Below are positions 19,068 through 28,038 of a stretch of DNA of 64,000 nucleotides, one piece after another. Position numbers and translations under genes: made by a program. Source of the stretch: CAYRXM01 sp964449465. Its GTDB lineage: Bacteria > Chloroflexota > Anaerolineae > JAFGEY01. Within the stretch, counting starts at the first letter, position 1; each line of letters starts with the position of its first letter. The notes below the pieces were generated by a model, which saw only the letters and a program-made list of their open reading frames with translations, had not been told where the DNA came from and did no database searches. Where the stretch lies: the NCBI GenBank assembly GCA_964449465.1, contig CAYVBK010000013.1, positions 1 to 64,000 on the forward strand. Direction: 5' to 3'.

Positions 19068-21436
19068 GCCAACCCTTCGACAGGCTCAGGGCGACGTCAA
19101 CCAACCACCCAACCCTTCGACAGGCTCAGGGCGGCGCCACCAAACTACCTGATTCTTTATCCGTTGTGCTGCTGCTGGCTTTGTTCGCTCTCCTGATCTT
19201 GAGCATTCAAAATAAATCGCCGACGCTGGACGAGCAAAATCACATTGCCCGTGGCCTGGCCTACCTCAAAACCGGCGATTTGCGCCTCAGCCAGGAACAC
19301 CCCCCGCTGATCAATGCCTGGCAGGCCTGGCCGCTGCTGCTTGATCCGACCATCCGCCTGCCGCTGGACAGCCCCAGTTGGGCCAACGCCGAGTGGTACG
19401 GTTTCGCCGACCAATTGCTATGGCAGGTCAACGACGGCGCAACGCGAGACCGCATGGTCTTTGCGGCGCGCGTCTGCACGATGGGGCTGACCCTGCTGCT
19501 GGCCGCCCTGGTTTATCGCTGGGGCAAGGCACTGGGGGGCGCGTGGACCGGCCTGCTGGCGATGACCGTGCTTGCTTTCGATCCCAATATTCTCGCCCAC
19601 GGACGGCTGGCAACGACGGATATGGGCATCACCTGCCTGTCCTTCGCGGCGATGTTCGCTCTGTGGGTTGCGCTGCAAGACACAGAGCGCGCTTGTCGCG
19701 TGACACATCGTCACTGGGCCGCCGCCGGCGCGGTGTTGGGTCTAGCTCTCACCTCAAAATTTTCGGCCCTGGTGCTGGGGCCGGTCGGTTTGCTGATCAT
19801 TGGGTTGACCTATCTTGGGCGCAGTTTGCAGAGCAAAAAAATGCTCAACGTCTGGCCCTGGGTGGTTTGGACGGTTCTCTGGCTGACGGCTGTTCTGGTC
19901 GTGATCTGGGCCGTCTACGGGTTCGAGTGGGGACCGATTGCCTGGCTCGGCGGGCTGCCCGGCCCGGTCCCTTTATACATGGCCGGCGTCCAAACCATCC
20001 TGCAGCGCACCGGCGGCGGCTCGACCGCCTTTTTGCTCGGCCAACTCTCCGAACGGGGCTGGTGGTATTATTTTCCCGTTGCTTTTGCCATCAAAACCCC
20101 ACTGCCGACCCTGATCCTGCTGGCCCTTGCCCTGTTCCTGGCGGTCAAAGAACGAATCGCCGTTCGCCATTCGCACTCTTGCCTTATTCCTTATTCCTTA
20201 CTCCTTATTCCTGTTCTTGCTTTCTGGTCAATGGCTCTCACCGGCGGCTTTAACATCGGCTACCGGCACATTTTGCCGTCGCTGCCATTCTTATACCTCT
20301 TTATCGGCGCACAGGTGAATCATTGCCCCATCGTCCTTCGCCGCCCGCCACTCGCCATTCGCCGTTTGCTATTTGCTATTTGCTATTTGCTGCTTGCGCT
20401 TTTCATTTTTCCCAACTATCTGTCTTTTTTCAACCTCCTGGTCGGCGGGCCGGCGCAGGGCTATCGCTACCTGGTAGACTCAAACCTCGACTGGGGGCAA
20501 GATTTGCCCGGCCTGGCGCGATGGGTGAAACAAAACAATATTGAGCGCATCAATCTGAGTTGGTTTGGCGCGGCACACCCAGAAGCCTATGATTTTGATT
20601 TTCACCCCCTGCCTGGCTTTTGGCGTTTTGGCGGCGACCCGGCCACGTATGGCTTTAACCCTCTGTCGCCGGCGCTGGGCTGGTATGCCATCAGCGCCAG
20701 CAACCTGCAAGGAATCAAGCTGGCCGACTCTGATACTTTGGCCTGGTTTCGTCGGCACAAGCCGGATGCTGGCATTGGTCATTCAATCTTGATCTACCAT
20801 GTCGCCAGGCCTATCCCATCGCGCGTCGTCGCTCTGGCCGTGCCGACCGCCCGGTTGGCCGACGCCGAACGCGCCCTGCTGGCCGAGGGGGCACAGGTGC
20901 GGCAGTTCGATCCGGCCAGCGGCGTGATCGTCCCGACCACCAATGAGGCGTGGTACATCCTGGCAGAATCGCCCGGCTGGGGCGAACCAGTGCGCCAGGG
21001 GCCAGGCTATGTGGTCATACGCGGAACGCCGCCGCTGCCCACCGCCGATCTGTCGGCAAAATTTGGCAATTGGGTCAATTTGCGCTATCATCAGGTGCGC
21101 CTCGAATCCTCGACCCGCCAACTGATCGTGCAGGCCGGGTGGGAGGTCATCGCTGCGCCGCACCGCACCGCCGTCTCGTTTGCTCATTTGCTGTCGGCCG
21201 ATGGATATTACCTGGCCGGCTGGGATGGCCTGACCGCCCCGGCCACTTGCTGGCAGCCCGGCGATGTGATCATTCAGAATTATGCCATCCCGTTGCCGGC
21301 CGACCTGCCCCCCGGCCGCTATCAGATCGAGGTGGGCTGGTATGACGCCGAAACGGTGCAGCGCTGGCCTTGTCTGCTAGACGGTCGGCTGGTCGGCGAC
21401 CGGTTCATCATTGAAACGTCCGAGACACTCGAGTGA
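19064..21436 (+). CDS. GT39-type membrane glycosyltransferase 2
   Basis: 790 residues from GTG 19064, which overlaps the preceding TGA. The first 23 or so residues come from two copies of a dispersed TTCGACAGGCTCAGGG repeat and are probably not functional. The enzyme proper starts with a helix and SPTLDEQNHIARGLAYLKTGDLRLSQEHPPLINAW, the catalytic-loop layout of phospholipid-carrier-dependent glycosyltransferases. YLVDSNLDWGQDLPGLARW and a long extracytoplasmic domain follow the last helices. The C-terminal domain carries the shared WQPGD...LPADLPPGRYQIEVGWY signature. Two heptamer-repeat tracts (20153-20220, 20339-20395) encode parts of membrane helices. It is a close architectural paralog of the gene at 25540. 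Confidence 0.85.
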   Translation: MSQPFDRLRATSTNHPTLRQAQGGATKLPDSLSVVLLLALFALLILSIQNKSPTLDEQNHIARGLAYLKTGDLRLSQEHPPLINAWQAWPLLLDPTIRLPLDSPSWANAEWYGFADQLLWQVNDGATRDRMVFAARVCTMGLTLLLAALVYRWGKALGGAWTGLLAMTVLAFDPNILAHGRLATTDMGITCLSFAAMFALWVALQDTERACRVTHRHWAAAGAVLGLALTSKFSALVLGPVGLLIIGLTYLGRSLQSKKMLNVWPWVVWTVLWLTAVLVVIWAVYGFEWGPIAWLGGLPGPVPLYMAGVQTILQRTGGGSTAFLLGQLSERGWWYYFPVAFAIKTPLPTLILLALALFLAVKERIAVRHSHSCLIPYSLLLIPVLAFWSMALTGGFNIGYRHILPSLPFLYLFIGAQVNHCPIVLRRPPLAIRRLLFAICYLLLALFIFPNYLSFFNLLVGGPAQGYRYLVDSNLDWGQDLPGLARWVKQNNIERINLSWFGAAHPEAYDFDFHPLPGFWRFGGDPATYGFNPLSPALGWYAISASNLQGIKLADSDTLAWFRRHKPDAGIGHSILIYHVARPIPSRVVALAVPTARLADAERALLAEGAQVRQFDPASGVIVPTTNEAWYILAESPGWGEPVRQGPGYVVIRGTPPLPTADLSAKFGNWVNLRYHQVRLESSTRQLIVQAGWEVIAAPHRTAVSFAHLLSADGYYLAGWDGLTAPATCWQPGDVIIQNYAIPLPADLPPGRYQIEVGWYDAETVQRWPCLLDGRLVGDRFIIETSETLE
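19071..19133 (+). repeat. Two direct copies of a dispersed TTCGACAGGCTCAGGG element
   Basis: AACCCTTCGACAGGCTCAGG occurs at 19071-19090 and 19111-19130, each followed by GCG, 40 bp apart, at the very start of GT39 gene 2. Degenerate relatives are at 27997-28013 and around 57680-57724. The core is partly self-complementary, as in REP-like dispersed repeats. Confidence 0.8.
20153..20220 (+). repeat. Heptanucleotide repeat tract in GT39 gene 2
   Basis: CGCCATTCG units followed by four CCTTATT-like heptamers, translated as PYSLLLIP-type sequence entering a transmembrane helix. Confidence 0.72.
20339..20395 (+). repeat. Heptanucleotide repeat tract in GT39 gene 2 (second)
   Basis: CGCCATT units followed by three TTTGCTA heptamers in tandem, translated as RRLLFAICYLLLAL and forming a transmembrane segment. 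Confidence 0.72.
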
Positions 21437-23493
21437 AAGCATCCAAACCACAAACCTTGTGTGAATGGGCCATCGTTGTCGCGCTGCTGCTGGTCGCTTT
21501 TGGGTTTCGCACCTACCGCCTGGCCGACGTGCCGCCCGGCCTGCATCACGATGACATCAAGGACATTTTGCTGGCCGAACAGGTGCGCGCCGGCGATTGG
21601 CGCGTCTATTACCCCGAAAATTACGGCCACGAGCCGCTCTATCACTGGCTGCAAGCCATCTATTTCACCCTGATCGGCACAGGCTATCCCGAAAACCGGC
21701 TGCTCAACGTGGGCATTTCGATGGTCGGTCTGGCGGCAGTCTATGCCCTGGTCAGGCAACTGCTGGGGCAGCGGGTGGCTCTGTTGACGCTGGCCTGGCA
21801 GGCCGTGTCGCTGTGGCCGCTGTTCTACAGCCGGCGCGGCATTCGCGGCATCTTGTTGATTCCCCTGACGGCCCTGGCCGGCTATTTTTTCATTCAGGGA
21901 TTGACCTCGCCCCGGCGACTGTCCTGGCTGTGGAGCAGCCTGTTCTTCTCTGCCAGCCTGTACACCTATATGGGCGCCCGCGCCTTGCCGATCTTTTTCC
22001 TGATTTTCCTCCTCTATCTCTGCCTGGTCGAACCTCAACGGCTGAGCGCTGCCTGGCCGGGCCTGGCTCTTTTTGCCGCCGTGACCCTCGTCCTTTGTCT
22101 GCCATTGGGCCTCTATTTGCTAGGCCATTCTGAAGAGCGGATGGGGCAAATCGCCCAGCCGCTCAATGCCTTGTGGCAGGGCAACTGGCAGCCCTTGTTA
22201 CAAAACAGCCTGCGCGCTCTGGGCATGTTTACCTGGGTCGGCGACCCACACTGGCGACAATTTGTGGCCGACACACCGGTCTTTGAACCGTTGGGCGCAA
22301 TCTTGTTTTACATCGGCGCGGCCATTGCCCTGTGGAACTGGCGCAAATGGGAGTATATGTTTGTTATTTTGTGGATACCGGTCATGTTGATCCCCGGCAT
22401 GGTCAGCGAGGGCGCGCCCAATTTTTTGCGCCCCATCGCCGCGCTGATCGCCGCCTTTGCCCTGCCCGCCCTGGCCGTTGACCGACTGACCGAACGCTGG
22501 AGCAAGCTGGCCTGGGCACAATGGGTCATTGGCGGGGCGATGGCTGCCCTGCTGGCCTGGAACGCCTGGCGCACCTGGGACGGCTATTTCTTGCGCTGGG
22601 CGGTGCACCCCGATGTGCGCTTTACCTACAACTCGACTCTGCTGGACGAAATGCGCTATCTCGACCGCGCCGATACCGGAGATAATATCGTGCTGTCGGG
22701 CCATTTTCCGGCCGACCTGGACCCGGCGATGGCCGACAGCTATATGCGGCGCACCGATCTGTCGCTGCGCTGGTGCGACATTCGCCAATCGCTGATCTTT
22801 CCGGCCGGACAGTCGGCCCTGGTTTTCCAGCCCGATCATTTTTCTCTGGACGAGACCCTGTTCAACCTGTTTTTCATCGAAAAATCGCCTTTTTACGAGC
22901 AGCATCTATCGGATGGACGCCCCGTCTTTGCCGTTTATCGCTCAGATGACCGCCGCCTGGCCGACCGCCTGGCTTTTGCCGGCGCCCGTCCAGTGGGCTG
23001 GAGCCGTGCCACCCTCTTTCCCAACGGCCAAGCTGCCGACTGGGCGCCACTTTCCAGACCGACATTTGACGGACGGGTGAATCTGCTCGGCTATGAGGTA
23101 TTGAACGAAACCGCCCATGCCGGCGACGTGATTTCGCTGCTGACCTATTGGCAGGTCGCCGACCAGCCGACCGGTCAGGCACGCTCTTTTTGGGAAAGGC
23201 CGCCCGGCAACTGGGGCATCACCTTTGTGCATCTGCTCAACTCGACTGGGCAGGTCATTTCTGGCTATGACGGGTTTGGCGCGCCGCCCAACCGCTGGAT
23301 CGCCGGCGATGTGATCGTGCAATTACACCGTTTGGCCCTGCCCACCGACCTGCCGCCCGGCCTCTATCCGCTGGAATTGGGCTGGTATGAACAAAGCAGC
23401 GGCATGCGCTGGACCGTCCCGTTGTCCGACGGCAGTCAGATAGACCGTCTGCTGCTGTCCCCTCTTCAGGTGAACAAACGAGGCAAAGAATGA
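21433..23493 (+). CDS. GT39-type membrane glycosyltransferase 3
   Basis: 686 residues from GTG 21433 (GTGA overlap). The first extracytoplasmic loop has PPGLHHDDIKDILLAEQ, then YPENYGHEPLYHWL, equivalent to the Asp-Glu/His loop of the family but with HHDD in place of HDE. About ten hydrophobic segments follow (for example ALIAAFALPALAVDRL), then a soluble region and the shared C-terminal domain (TFVHLL, AGDVIVQ, LPPGLYPLELGWY). Its arrangement is closest to GT39 gene 1. It acts on an undecaprenyl-linked sugar donor by family analogy; the acceptor may be a glycan or a surface protein. It overlaps the next gene by 4 bp. Confidence 0.85.
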   Translation: MKASKPQTLCEWAIVVALLLVAFGFRTYRLADVPPGLHHDDIKDILLAEQVRAGDWRVYYPENYGHEPLYHWLQAIYFTLIGTGYPENRLLNVGISMVGLAAVYALVRQLLGQRVALLTLAWQAVSLWPLFYSRRGIRGILLIPLTALAGYFFIQGLTSPRRLSWLWSSLFFSASLYTYMGARALPIFFLIFLLYLCLVEPQRLSAAWPGLALFAAVTLVLCLPLGLYLLGHSEERMGQIAQPLNALWQGNWQPLLQNSLRALGMFTWVGDPHWRQFVADTPVFEPLGAILFYIGAAIALWNWRKWEYMFVILWIPVMLIPGMVSEGAPNFLRPIAALIAAFALPALAVDRLTERWSKLAWAQWVIGGAMAALLAWNAWRTWDGYFLRWAVHPDVRFTYNSTLLDEMRYLDRADTGDNIVLSGHFPADLDPAMADSYMRRTDLSLRWCDIRQSLIFPAGQSALVFQPDHFSLDETLFNLFFIEKSPFYEQHLSDGRPVFAVYRSDDRRLADRLAFAGARPVGWSRATLFPNGQAADWAPLSRPTFDGRVNLLGYEVLNETAHAGDVISLLTYWQVADQPTGQARSFWERPPGNWGITFVHLLNSTGQVISGYDGFGAPPNRWIAGDVIVQLHRLALPTDLPPGLYPLELGWYEQSSGMRWTVPLSDGSQIDRLLLSPLQVNKRGKE

Positions 23494-25487
23494 GACTGTT
23501 GAGCCAACGCCGTGTGCGTTTGATCGAGCCGACGATATGGCTGCTGATTTTGATCGGCGCGGCCGGCCTGCGCCTGTACCGCCTGACCGACCTGCCCGGC
23601 GGCCTGTGCCTGGACGAGGTGATGGACGGCAATTTTGCCCTGGACATTTTGGGCGGACGGCACGGCATCTATTTTCCCGAAGCGTATGGACACGAGACCC
23701 TGTTCCACTATCTCCAGGCCGTCTCGGTGGGGCTGCTGGGGCATCACCCGCTGTCCATTCGCCTGCCCGCTGCGCTGTGTGGGCTGGCTCTGGTGGCCTT
23801 GATGGGATGGTTGGGGCAACGGCTGTTTGGCACAGTTGGCGGCTGGATTGCCGCCGGCGGCGCCGCCGGTGGCTGGTGGGGCGTCTTTTACAGCCGGGTA
23901 GGGATTCGGGTCATCTCTTGCCCTCTTGTATTCGTGGCCGCCATGATCGGCTGGTGGGGCATGCTGCGCCTGGACGGCTGGAAGCGCTGGCTAGCCGGCG
24001 GGTTGGGCGGCCTGTTCACCGGCCTGTGCCTGTACACCTATCCCTCGGCACGGGCGATGGTGATGCTGCCATTTTTGCTCGTTCTGCATCAATGGTTGTT
24101 TCAACGCATCGCAGTTCGGGCGCGTTGGCGCGAGCTGGCCGTATTTGCCCTGATCGCCATTGTCGTCGGCGCGCCGATGGTCGTCTACCTGTCCACGCAT
24201 ACCGAAGAGCGCGCCACCCAACTGGCCGAGCCACTGGAACAGCTCAAGGCTGGTCGCCCTGCCGCAGTGCTGCGCCTCGCCGCCGACACCCTGTTGATGC
24301 TGCCCGGCCTCAAGGGCGACCTGCGCTGGCTCTACAACCTCTCTGGGCGGCCGATCTGGGGCTGGCCGTGGGTGGCCTTGTTTCTGCTTGGACTGGGGCT
24401 GTCGCTGCGGCGATTTCGGCAGGCCGAATACGCCATGCTCCCGATCTGGTTGCTCTTGGGCCTGCTACCCGGTATGGTCACGCCTGATGCCCCCAACACC
24501 ATCCGCACCCTGGCAGCGATGCCGGCAGCCTATTTGCTGGCCGGAGTGGGCGGAAAAGAACTGGCTGAGTGGCTGGAAAAACATCTTTCGCCATTCGCCA
24601 TTTGCCATCTGCCATTTGCCCTTCTCATTCTCGGCCACAGCTTGTTCACCTGGCGCGACCTGAATCGCTGGAACGGCGAGTTTGAGGCGCAATGGCGTTA
24701 TCAGGTGCCCCTGTTCGAGGCAGCGCGCACTTTGAAGCAAGGCCGGCAGGAATTGCCGATTTTCGTTTCGCTGCCCCGCGATGCCGAACTGTTCGTCACC
24801 TCGTTTCAACTGGCCTTGAATGACCCGACACGGAAATGGCGATGGTTTGTAGGCGACCGCGCCGCGTTCCTGGCAGCCGGTCACTATGTGTTCACCGACG
24901 GAGTGCAGCCCGACCCGGCGCTGACCGCCCTCTGGCCGGCCGGAGATGGCTATCGGGAAAGCGCGCTCCAACGACCCGACGGACAACCTTTTTACTGCAT
25001 CTATGATCGGCCTGCGCCAGACATCTCAATATCGGAATGGGCGCGGCTGTCGGGTGGTTATGTCGGTGAGACGGCCGCCTCGTCGTCGCTGCCGCTGCCC
25101 ATAGATTGGGGCGGCGCGGTGACACTGCTGGGTTATTACTGGGAAAATATCACCTGGCAGCCCGGCGGCGAGGCGGTGCTGATCACCCTATGGCAGGCTC
25201 ACACACCTCAAGATCGCTCATTGGCCCTGTTTGTGCATCTCCTCGATGCGAAAGGACAATTTGTGGTCGGCGAAGATCGCCTGGACGTGCCGGCGCATAC
25301 CTGGCAATCTGGCGATCTGTTTGCCCAGGTGCAGCGGTTTACCCTGCCCGCCGACCTGAAATCGGGTCGCTATTGGCCGGAAGTGGGTTGGTACCGGCGC
25401 AGCGATTTTGCGCGGCTGCCTATCCTCGTCAACGAACAGCCCATCGCCGACCGCCTGCTCCTGGAACCCATCGAGATCATACCATGA
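23490..25487 (+). CDS. GT39-type membrane glycosyltransferase 4
   Basis: 665 residues from the ATG in an ATGA overlap. LPGGLCLDEVMDGNFALDIL and FPEAYGHETLFHYL mark the catalytic loop (Asp-Glu pair after helix 1). Helices extend to about residue 380 and include a heptamer-repeat-encoded stretch (24589-24622; AICHLPFALLILGHS). The extracytoplasmic C-terminal domain has LFVHLLDAKGQFVVGED, WQSGD and LKSGRYWPEVGWY. The 52 bp before the next gene contain CCTTATT heptamers rather than a recognisable promoter. Confidence 0.85.
   Translation: MRLLSQRRVRLIEPTIWLLILIGAAGLRLYRLTDLPGGLCLDEVMDGNFALDILGGRHGIYFPEAYGHETLFHYLQAVSVGLLGHHPLSIRLPAALCGLALVALMGWLGQRLFGTVGGWIAAGGAAGGWWGVFYSRVGIRVISCPLVFVAAMIGWWGMLRLDGWKRWLAGGLGGLFTGLCLYTYPSARAMVMLPFLLVLHQWLFQRIAVRARWRELAVFALIAIVVGAPMVVYLSTHTEERATQLAEPLEQLKAGRPAAVLRLAADTLLMLPGLKGDLRWLYNLSGRPIWGWPWVALFLLGLGLSLRRFRQAEYAMLPIWLLLGLLPGMVTPDAPNTIRTLAAMPAAYLLAGVGGKELAEWLEKHLSPFAICHLPFALLILGHSLFTWRDLNRWNGEFEAQWRYQVPLFEAARTLKQGRQELPIFVSLPRDAELFVTSFQLALNDPTRKWRWFVGDRAAFLAAGHYVFTDGVQPDPALTALWPAGDGYRESALQRPDGQPFYCIYDRPAPDISISEWARLSGGYVGETAASSSLPLPIDWGGAVTLLGYYWENITWQPGGEAVLITLWQAHTPQDRSLALFVHLLDAKGQFVVGEDRLDVPAHTWQSGDLFAQVQRFTLPADLKSGRYWPEVGWYRRSDFARLPILVNEQPIADRLLLEPIEIIP
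24589..24622 (+). repeat. Heptanucleotide repeat tract in GT39 gene 4
   Basis: Four degenerate GCCATTY heptamers in tandem (CGCCATT/TGCCATC/TGCCATT), read in frame as Ile/Cys/Leu/Pro/Phe at the start of a membrane helix. Confidence 0.68.
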
Positions 25488-25496
25488 GATACTCTC

Positions 25497-25532
25497 TACC
25501 CCTTATTCCTTATCCCTTATTCATCATAAAGA
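25497..25532 (+). repeat. CCTTATT heptamer repeat in the GT39 intergenic gap
   Basis: Three to four CCTTATT/CCCTTATT units fill most of the 52-bp space between GT39 genes 4 and 5. No terminator or promoter is visible, so the two genes are probably co-transcribed. Confidence 0.7.
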
Positions 25533-25539
25533 GAGTTTG

Positions 25540-27951
25540 ATGCACACCAAATCCCCTTTCCCGGTTTACCTGTCTACCCTGCTCATCCTGCTCCTCTTTG
25601 CCCAAATGCTGTTCAGCGCGGCGCAGCAATCGCCCACCTACGACGAAGGCTATTACCTGGTTGGCGGCTATGCTTTTGTCAAACAGGGCGATCTGCACAT
25701 CCGCGACGGGGCGCCGATCTTGCTCAGCGCGCTGCACGCCCTGCCCCTGCTGGCCCTGCCCAATCTGCGCCTACCGCTGGACGAGCCGGCCTGGAGCCAG
25801 GGCGACTTTCACATGCTCAGCGAGCAGTTTATGTGGCATATCAACCCTCGGGCCGACCAGATCATCTTTTTGGCGCGCATACCGGCTATGCTGCTCACCC
25901 TGCTGCTGGCGGCGTTTGTGTGTCGCTGGGCCGGCGAATTGTTTGGCGCGTGGGGCGGGTTGCTGGCCCTGGGGCTGTGCGCCCTCGATCCCAACATCAT
26001 TGCGCACGGCGCCCTGGCCGCCACCGATGGCGGCGCCACGGCCCTGATGTTGATCGCCACCTATTGGCTGTGGCGCTGGCTGCGCCGACCCACCTGGCCC
26101 CACCTGATGGCCGCCGGGATCGGTTTGGGGCTGGCTCTGTCCACTCGCTTTTCTGCCCTGTTGCTGGCGCCCATCTGGGTGCTTGTGTGGGGCTGGCAAT
26201 TGGCGCAGCAGCGATTCCGCGCCTGGATTTACTGGCTGGGGGCCGGGCTGCTCATACCGCTGATCGCCTATGTGACCATCTGGGGGGTTCACGGCTGGCA
26301 AATTGGCGCGGTAGCCGGCAAGACCAATTTTCCTGTCCTGGCGCCGGCTTTTTGGGAAGAATTTTTCTACATTCTGGGGCGCATGGGTCGCCCGGCACAG
26401 GCTTTTTTGCTGGGCCAGGTATACGAGGGCGGCCGTCTGACCTATTTCCCCATCGCCTTGGCCCTCAAGACGCCCATCCCCACCCTGATCTGGTTGATCG
26501 GTGCAACCATCGTGAGTCTGATAGACCGGAAAAAGCAGTTCCCGCCGACCGTGTGGTTGCCGCCGCTGCTCTTTTTCGCCGTCAGCCTGACCAGCAATTT
26601 GAATCTGGGCTATCGCTACATTTTGCCTGTTTTGCCCTTTTTGTTTGTGCTGGCCGGGCGGATGGCGCCCTGGCTGGCTGAAGGCCTGGCCGTGCGGCAA
26701 AACCAACGGCGCGCCCTGCTCCTGACTGCTGTGACGCTGCTGGGAGGCTGGTCAGTGTGGAACGCCGCCGCAATCTATCCGCACCACCTGGCTTTTTTCA
26801 ACGAGTGGATTGGCGGGCCAGACAACGGCTGGCATTACCTGGTAGATTCGAACCTGGATTGGGGCCAGGATTTGCCGGGGCTGAAACGGTGGATGGATAA
26901 AAACGGAGTAAATCGAATCAAATTGGCGTATATGGGCGAAGCATATCCCTCTTTTTATGGCATCGAGTTCGATCCGCTGCCCTGCCAGCCCGACCGCTGG
27001 CAGCACCCCCTATACCACGACCTGTATCCGCTCGACCCTGCACCCGGCGTCTATGCCATCAGCGCAACTTTGCTGCAAGGAGTCAACTTGGCCGAGCGCG
27101 ACATGTTTGCCTGGTTTCGCCAACGCGAGCCGCGGGCAAAAATCGGCTATTCGATCCTGATCTATGATGTGCCGCAACGCGGCGAGGGACAGGCCGTGAT
27201 CGGCCTGTCCGGGCTGTCACCGTCTCATATCTCACTTCCAGACTATGCGCGGTTGGAGACAAACAATGTGCGGGTGTTGTGGTTCGACGCGACGCGGGCG
27301 GCCGTTTTCCCGGCTGACGGCACAGCCTGGTGGTTTTTGAGCGGCGATACGGCAGTCCACCCGGCCCTGGCCCGCTGGCTGCCGACCGAACCGGCGCACT
27401 CGGGCGCGCTGAACAACGGCCGGTCACTGCGCATCTGGCGGGCGGTCGGCGCAGAGACGGTGACACACTATTGGCAAGAGCAGCAGACCGAATCACCGGT
27501 CTGGCTGTTGGCGGCGACGAGCTTTACGCCTGACGATCCGGCCGGGCGCGGCATCAGGCTCGATTTGCCGGTGAACTTTGAGCGGCTGGAACTGTTGGGG
27601 TACGAATTTGCACCTCAAACGGAGCAGAACGGCCTGAAAACGATGCTGGTGACGTATTGGCGGGTGCGGCAACCGCCAGAGCGACCGCTGACCCTGTTCG
27701 TCCACCTGCTAGACGCCGATGGGGTGAACCGGGCCGGCGAGGATCGCGGCGATGTGTGGTATGACCACGGACGGGCCGGCGATATATGGGCGCAGGTTCA
27801 AGAGACAACCTGGCCGACCGACCTGCCGGCCGGTCTGTATCAGGTCGAAGTGGGATGGTATGCCCCGTCTACCATGCAACGACTGCCGATCATACAACAA
27901 GGCCAGGTCGTGGCCGACCGGGCCTTGTTGCAGCCGCTACAAATAAAATAA
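25540..27951 (+). CDS. GT39-type membrane glycosyltransferase 5
   Basis: 803 residues from ATG 25540; the 44-codon upstream extension overlaps gene 4 and is rejected. SPTYDEGYYLVGGYAFVKQGDLHIRDGAP is the Asp-Glu loop. The helical body ends near RYILPVLPFLFVLAGRMAPW. Then come YLVDSNLDWGQDLPGLKRWMDKN, IKLAYMGEAYPSFYGIEFDPLP and the C-terminal LFVHLLDADG...LPAGLYQVEVGWY domain. It is the paralog of GT39 gene 2, sharing the DSNLDWGQDLPGL block almost exactly. This is the last gene of the plus-strand glycan block; an 87-bp convergent gap with a degenerate TTCGACAGGCTCA repeat follows. Confidence 0.85.
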   Translation: MHTKSPFPVYLSTLLILLLFAQMLFSAAQQSPTYDEGYYLVGGYAFVKQGDLHIRDGAPILLSALHALPLLALPNLRLPLDEPAWSQGDFHMLSEQFMWHINPRADQIIFLARIPAMLLTLLLAAFVCRWAGELFGAWGGLLALGLCALDPNIIAHGALAATDGGATALMLIATYWLWRWLRRPTWPHLMAAGIGLGLALSTRFSALLLAPIWVLVWGWQLAQQRFRAWIYWLGAGLLIPLIAYVTIWGVHGWQIGAVAGKTNFPVLAPAFWEEFFYILGRMGRPAQAFLLGQVYEGGRLTYFPIALALKTPIPTLIWLIGATIVSLIDRKKQFPPTVWLPPLLFFAVSLTSNLNLGYRYILPVLPFLFVLAGRMAPWLAEGLAVRQNQRRALLLTAVTLLGGWSVWNAAAIYPHHLAFFNEWIGGPDNGWHYLVDSNLDWGQDLPGLKRWMDKNGVNRIKLAYMGEAYPSFYGIEFDPLPCQPDRWQHPLYHDLYPLDPAPGVYAISATLLQGVNLAERDMFAWFRQREPRAKIGYSILIYDVPQRGEGQAVIGLSGLSPSHISLPDYARLETNNVRVLWFDATRAAVFPADGTAWWFLSGDTAVHPALARWLPTEPAHSGALNNGRSLRIWRAVGAETVTHYWQEQQTESPVWLLAATSFTPDDPAGRGIRLDLPVNFERLELLGYEFAPQTEQNGLKTMLVTYWRVRQPPERPLTLFVHLLDADGVNRAGEDRGDVWYDHGRAGDIWAQVQETTWPTDLPAGLYQVEVGWYAPSTMQRLPIIQQGQVVADRALLQPLQIK

Positions 27952-28038
27952 TTCTTTGCCGATTGCGACAGGCGTTGGTTTCGATGATGATACTGGTTTC
28001 GACAGGCTCAACAACATCACCATCGGCGCGGACGAAAA

